DNA from: DASULA01 sp036278435
GTDB lineage: Bacteria > Actinomycetota > Actinomycetes > Mycobacteriales > DASULA01
NCBI GenBank assembly: GCA_036278435.1
Contig: DASULA010000119.1
Span: 1-23,456 of the forward strand
Direction of reading: 5' to 3'
DNA: 23,456 nt
Made by a program: the position numbers and the translations under genes
Notes under the pieces: model-generated
The model's database searches: none
Told to the model about the DNA's origin: nothing
The model's input: only the letters and a program-made list of their open reading frames with translations
Shown: positions 20,191 to 23,456 of the stretch, in pieces
Layout: each line of letters opens with the position of its first letter
How positions within the stretch are numbered: the first letter of the stretch is position 1

Positions 20191-21843
20191 TCACCGCAGG
20201 GCGCGCAGCGCGCGCCGGGCCAGCAGGTAGGCCGGGGCGACGCCGATGAGGATGAGCGCGATGCCATAGGGCGCGGCGGCGGTGTAGTCCAGCGACTCGC
20301 CGTTGGTGGTCTGCCACAGTGCCGTGGCCAACGTGCTGGTGCCGGTAGGCCGCATCAGCAGGGTGGTGGTGAGTTCCTTCTCCACGTCCAGAAGGACGAA
20401 CAGGGCGCCGGCCGCGATCCCGGGAGACGCCAGCGGCAGGGTGACCCGGCCCAGTGTGCGCAGCGGCCCGTGACCGAGGGAGTGGGCCACGTCGTCGTAG
20501 TCGCGGGTGGCCGCGCGCAGGCCGACGTGCTGGGCGCCGACCGCCAGCGGCAGGAACAGGATCACATAGGCGGCCACCAGCATGGTCGAGCTCTGGTAGA
20601 GCGGGCGGAGCCAGTGCACGCCCAGGTAGACCAGGGCCAGCGCCAGGATCACCCCGGGCAGTGAGTGGGCGGTCCACACCGCTCGCTCGGTGGCCGTGGA
20701 GAAGGGGCCAGGGTGGCGGGCGGTGAGCCAGCTCAACGGCAGCGCGGCCAGCGTGGCGGCCAGCGCGGCCAGCCCGGCCAGCTTCGTGCTGGTGGCCGCG
20801 GCATCGCCCAGCGCGACCCAGTCGACGCCGGCCGACACCCCGGTGCCGTGCAGCGCGTCGGTGATGCCGGCGACCGACACGTAGCCGGGCACGCCCAGCG
20901 CCAGCGCGCAGACCCCACCGGCCAGCGCCACCCAGATCGGCATGGACCAGCGCAGCCGCCAGGCCACTGGTGTCCGGGTGACTCCGCGCCCGATCCGGAT
21001 CCGCCGGCGCCGGCCGCGGGCCAGGCGTTCGGCGCCCAGCAACAGCACCGACCCGCCGACCAGCACGACCGACAGCGCCCGGGCGGACTCCGGCGCGCCC
21101 AACACCGTGATCCGCTGCACGATCGCGGTGGTCAACGTCTGGTACCGCAGCAGTTGCAGCCCGCCGAACTCGGCGAACACGTGCAACGCGATAATGAGCG
21201 TGCCGGCGGCGACCGCGACCCGGAGCTGGGGCGCCGTGACGGTCCAGAACACCCGCCAACCCGACCGCCCCAACGAGCGGGCCACCTCCTCCTGGGTGGC
21301 GTCCACCTCGCGCAGCGCGGCCACGGTCGGCACGAACACGTACGGAAACAGCCCCAGACCGAGGATCAGCGTGGCGCCGCCCAGTCCGTCGATCGCGGTG
21401 GACGTGGGGAAGAAGCGGAAGCTGGCCGCCACCCAGGTGTAGGAGCTGACGAACCCGGGCACGGCCAGCGGCATGGTGAACAGCACGATCCACATGCGAC
21501 GACAGGGCAGGTTGGTGCGCACCACGAGCACGGCCAGGCCGACTCCGAGCCCGACGCAGAACCCGCAGACCGTGCCCACCAGCACAAGCGTGTTCCGGAT
21601 CAGCGGCAGCGTGCTGGGGCTGGACAGTTCGTGGCGGAGCAGCGACAGGCTGAACCCCTCGCGCAGCACCAGGTAGCCGACCGGGGTCAGCGACGCGGCG
21701 GCGATCAGCCCGGCGGCCAGGGCCACCAGCACCGGGAGGCGGGATCCACCCGCCGCACGGGTCGACCACCGGGACGGCACGCGCCCGCCCGCCCGGTTGT
21801 CCTCCGGAACGGGCGGGGCGTAGCCGCGGGCGACTGATGACAT
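20191..21843 (-). CDS. fbpB: ferric iron ABC transporter permease (FbpB/AfuB type)
   Basis: The product is 550 aa, about 12 transmembrane helices, made of two fused permease halves. Each half has an EAA-like loop that docks the ATPase: EEVARSLGRSGWRVFWTVTAPQLRVAV and DDVAHSLGHGPLRTLGRVTLPLASPGIAAG. This fused layout is typical of Fbp/Sfu/Afu Fe3+ importers. A ~35-residue polar N-terminus precedes the first helix. ATG 21843 lies 7 bp after the binding-protein stop without a strong ribosome-binding site, so translation is probably coupled. It is the last gene of the operon fbpC-fbpA-fbpB, under the iron box upstream of fbpA. Confidence 0.93.
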   Translation of the reverse strand: MSSVARGYAPPVPEDNRAGGRVPSRWSTRAAGGSRLPVLVALAAGLIAAASLTPVGYLVLREGFSLSLLRHELSSPSTLPLIRNTLVLVGTVCGFCVGLGVGLAVLVVRTNLPCRRMWIVLFTMPLAVPGFVSSYTWVAASFRFFPTSTAIDGLGGATLILGLGLFPYVFVPTVAALREVDATQEEVARSLGRSGWRVFWTVTAPQLRVAVAAGTLIIALHVFAEFGGLQLLRYQTLTTAIVQRITVLGAPESARALSVVLVGGSVLLLGAERLARGRRRRIRIGRGVTRTPVAWRLRWSMPIWVALAGGVCALALGVPGYVSVAGITDALHGTGVSAGVDWVALGDAAATSTKLAGLAALAATLAALPLSWLTARHPGPFSTATERAVWTAHSLPGVILALALVYLGVHWLRPLYQSSTMLVAAYVILFLPLAVGAQHVGLRAATRDYDDVAHSLGHGPLRTLGRVTLPLASPGIAAGALFVLLDVEKELTTTLLMRPTGTSTLATALWQTTNGESLDYTAAAPYGIALILIGVAPAYLLARRALRALR

Positions 21844-21850
21844 CGACGGC

Positions 21851-22921
21851 TCAGGCGATTCCCGACTGGACGATCAGGTCCTTGGCCTGGCTGACGTCGG
21901 CGAACACGCTCTGGTCCACGGTCGGCGGGTGCAACGTGGACAGTGGTGGCAACCCGATCGTGCTGGTCACCCCGGGAGTGACCGGGAACTGCGCGTTCTG
22001 GTCGCTGGCGATCAGCTTCTGGCCGCCGTCGGCCGAGACCAGCCAGGCGAGGAACTTCTGGGCCTCCCGCTGGTGCTTGCTCGACTTGAGCACACCCGCG
22101 CCGGAGGCCAGCACCAGCGAGCCCGCGTCGGGGTGGTCGAAATAGTCCAGCTTGGACGTCAGCTTGTCCGGCCCACCCTTCTGCTGGGCGAGGATCCACC
22201 AGTAGTAGTGGTTGGACAGGCCGAACGGATGCTGGCCGGCCTCGATGGTGTCGCGCACCTTGCCGTTGCTCTGCTCGTTGACGCCGTTGGCCTTGATGGC
22301 CTTGAGCCAGGACAGGGTCCGGTCCGCCCCGATGCTGGAGATCAGGTAGCTCACCGTGCTGGTGAACGCCCCGGACGGGGCATAGGCGAACTTGCCCTTC
22401 CACTTCGGGTCGGACAGGTCGAGGATGCTGCGCGGGAGCTGGTCCTCGTGGATCAGCTTCGGGTTGTAGTAGATCACCCGGGCGCGGGCCGCGTAGGGCA
22501 CCCAGTCTCTGGTGCCGGGCACCAGGCTGGCCTCGACCGCGGACAGGGTTCTGTCGTCGACCTTGGCGAGCAGCTTCTTGGCCGCCAGTTGGCCGATCGG
22601 ACCGGGTTCCTCGCTCAGGTACAGGTCGGCCGGGGAAGAGTCACCCTCCTCCAGGATCTGGTTGACCAGGTCGGCGTCCTCGCCGGCCCGGACGTCCACC
22701 CTGATCCCGGTCTCCTTGGTGAACTGTTCGCCCAGCGCGGTGATGGTCTCCTCGTGCTGGCCGGTGTACACGGTCAGGCTGGTGGCGCCACCGGCCTTGC
22801 CGGCCGATCCGCCGCCGGCACCTCCGGCCGAGTCGGAACAGGCGGCGAGCGCGGTGGCGGCGACGCCGGCCGCGACCGCCCGCCTGATCCAGAGCGCTTT
22901 CCGCCTACTACCTGTGGACAT
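21851..22921 (-). CDS. fbpA: ferric iron ABC transporter substrate-binding lipoprotein (FbpA type)
   Basis: The product is 356 aa. The lipobox LAAC ends at Cys28 after a short positive N-terminus (MSTGSRRKALWIRRAV), so the mature protein is membrane-anchored outside. A Gly/Ser/Ala linker leads into the binding domain starting SLTVYTGQHEETITALGEQFTKETGI, the usual FbpA opening. The paired tyrosines Y239-Y240 (SNHYYWW) match the iron-ligand position of FbpA relatives, and YYNPKLI and AYAPSGAF are further family marks. ATG 22921 follows GAGAGGAAGAG and is far better than the longer frame to 23056, which crosses the iron box. It is preceded by that box and followed by the permease. Confidence 0.94.
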   Translation of the reverse strand: MSTGSRRKALWIRRAVAAGVAATALAACSDSAGGAGGGSAGKAGGATSLTVYTGQHEETITALGEQFTKETGIRVDVRAGEDADLVNQILEEGDSSPADLYLSEEPGPIGQLAAKKLLAKVDDRTLSAVEASLVPGTRDWVPYAARARVIYYNPKLIHEDQLPRSILDLSDPKWKGKFAYAPSGAFTSTVSYLISSIGADRTLSWLKAIKANGVNEQSNGKVRDTIEAGQHPFGLSNHYYWWILAQQKGGPDKLTSKLDYFDHPDAGSLVLASGAGVLKSSKHQREAQKFLAWLVSADGGQKLIASDQNAQFPVTPGVTSTIGLPPLSTLHPPTVDQSVFADVSQAKDLIVQSGIA

Positions 22922-23003
22922 CGACTCTTCCTCTCCGGTTCCCGCCGGCGCTGCCGCCTCGGGTGGCCGCGCCCGCGCCGCGGCACGCACGAGCACGTGT
23001 GAG

Positions 23004-23022
23004 TTAGGTAAGGCTAACCTAT
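23004..23022. promoter_or_regulatory. iron box for a DtxR/IdeR/DmdR-type repressor
   Basis: TTAGGTAAGGCTAACCTAT matches the consensus TTAGGTTAGGCTAACCTAA at 17 of 19 positions. It lies 82 bp upstream of the fbpA start and overlaps the last base of the upstream ATPase stop codon. A minus-strand TTGATA (23026-23021) flanking it is a possible -35. Iron-loaded repressor bound here would shut off fbpA-fbpB. It supports the iron-uptake assignment independently of the proteins. Confidence 0.93.
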
Positions 23023-23456
23023 CAACCGGGAAGAATGTGGGCGAGCCCGGAAACACGCACGAACGTTTCGACGCCGGGTTCGGGGATCCTGGCGCCGATC
23101 ATCCGGGACCGCACCTCGGGACCGCCGCCGCCGGTGCCCAGCCGCAGCGTGACCAGCAGATCGTGCCCGAAGTAGGTGCTGGCCACCACCCGGGCTGGCA
23201 CCCTGCCCTCGCCCAGGGCCAGGTTCTCCGGGCGGATGAGCACCCCGCAGGACGAGCCGGGAGGGGGAGTTTCGGCGGCCGGGGCGGTGACCTGCCCGAG
23301 CGCGCAGTCCACGGTCGACAGACCACCGTCGTGGCTGACCACGTGCCCGTCGAGGATGACCGCCTCACCAATGAAACGCGCGGTGTCGGCATCCACCGGC
23401 CGCTGGTAGACCTGGGCCGGCGACCCCACCTGGACCACCTGCCCGGCCCGCATCAC
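23022..23456 (-). CDS. fbpC: iron ABC transporter ATP-binding protein, C-terminal part (FbpC type)
   Basis: The gene enters from the right edge; only the last ~144 residues are present. The visible start, MRAGQVVQVGSPAQVYQRPVDADTARFIGEAVILDGHV, is the conserved end of the nucleotide-binding domain (after the H-loop) of CUT1/Fbp-type ATPases. A TOBE/regulatory domain follows: GVLIRPENLALGEGRVPARVVASTYFGHDLLVTLRLG. The Walker motifs lie beyond the window. It powers the FbpA/FbpB importer. The downstream iron box sits at its stop codon, so fbpA has its own iron-responsive promoter and may be transcribed apart from fbpC. Confidence 0.9.
   Translation of the reverse strand: MMRAGQVVQVGSPAQVYQRPVDADTARFIGEAVILDGHVVSHDGGLSTVDCALGQVTAPAAETPPPGSSCGVLIRPENLALGEGRVPARVVASTYFGHDLLVTLRLGTGGGGPEVRSRMIGARIPEPGVETFVRVSGLAHILPG

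Noticed and set aside
18502..20664. 720-aa plus-strand ORF, and the similar long one at 18090-19190
   Set aside because: They are antisense to the GNAT genes and permease, with repetitive Gly/Arg/His/Pro composition and no start signals.
21851..23056. 401-aa version of the iron-binding protein
   Set aside because: It would cross the iron box and bury the lipoprotein signal; ATG 22921 has a good ribosome-binding site.
1..23456. tRNA, rRNA, insertion-sequence transposase or prophage genes
   Set aside because: None was recognised on either strand; the only mobile-like signals are the palindrome array and the direct repeat.

Overview
This is a GC-rich actinomycete chromosome segment, most likely from the Micromonosporales or a related order. 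The evidence is the gene order hrcA-dnaJ-rsmE ... HIT-phoH-ybeY-CNNM-CDA-like-era (matching the Mycobacterium tuberculosis Rv2374c-Rv2364c block), many GTG starts, TANNNT-N6-start leaderless promoters, SigE-family sigma factor, XRE/DUF5753-DUF397 genes, and a DtxR/IdeR-type iron box.

Positions 1-11500 are a conserved housekeeping block. It opens with an Rv2375-like small protein, then a CIRCE-controlled hrcA-dnaJ-rsmE operon (heat-shock repressor, co-chaperone, 16S rRNA methyltransferase). A minus-strand sigma/membrane-protein pair is followed by a HIT hydrolase and a run of overlapping genes, phoH, ybeY, a CNNM/CBS transporter-like protein and a cytidine-deaminase-fold protein without its zinc ligands. 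Era ends the block, but a secreted ricin-B-type lectin gene sits on the opposite strand between the deaminase-like gene and era.

Positions 11500-16950 are accessory and eroded. A RidA-family pseudogene follows era. Next come a DUF2975/XRE operon with a 21-bp palindromic operator, and an unusual 243-bp array of eight ~28-bp-spaced palindromes bounded by perfect 15-bp inverted repeats. After these lie a frameshifted AbiEii-like nucleotidyltransferase with a small partner gene, poorly defined hypothetical ORFs, and an XRE/DUF5753 regulator with two tandemly duplicated DUF397 genes, divergent from an unknown 146-aa protein.

Positions 16944-20124 hold three tandem paralogous double-domain GNAT acetyltransferases. 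Positions 20191-23456 hold an Fbp/Afu-type ferric iron ABC transporter (ATPase C-terminus, lipoprotein binding protein, fused permease) with an iron box between the ATPase and the binding protein.

The strongest candidate for something undescribed is the palindromic array at 12928-13170.
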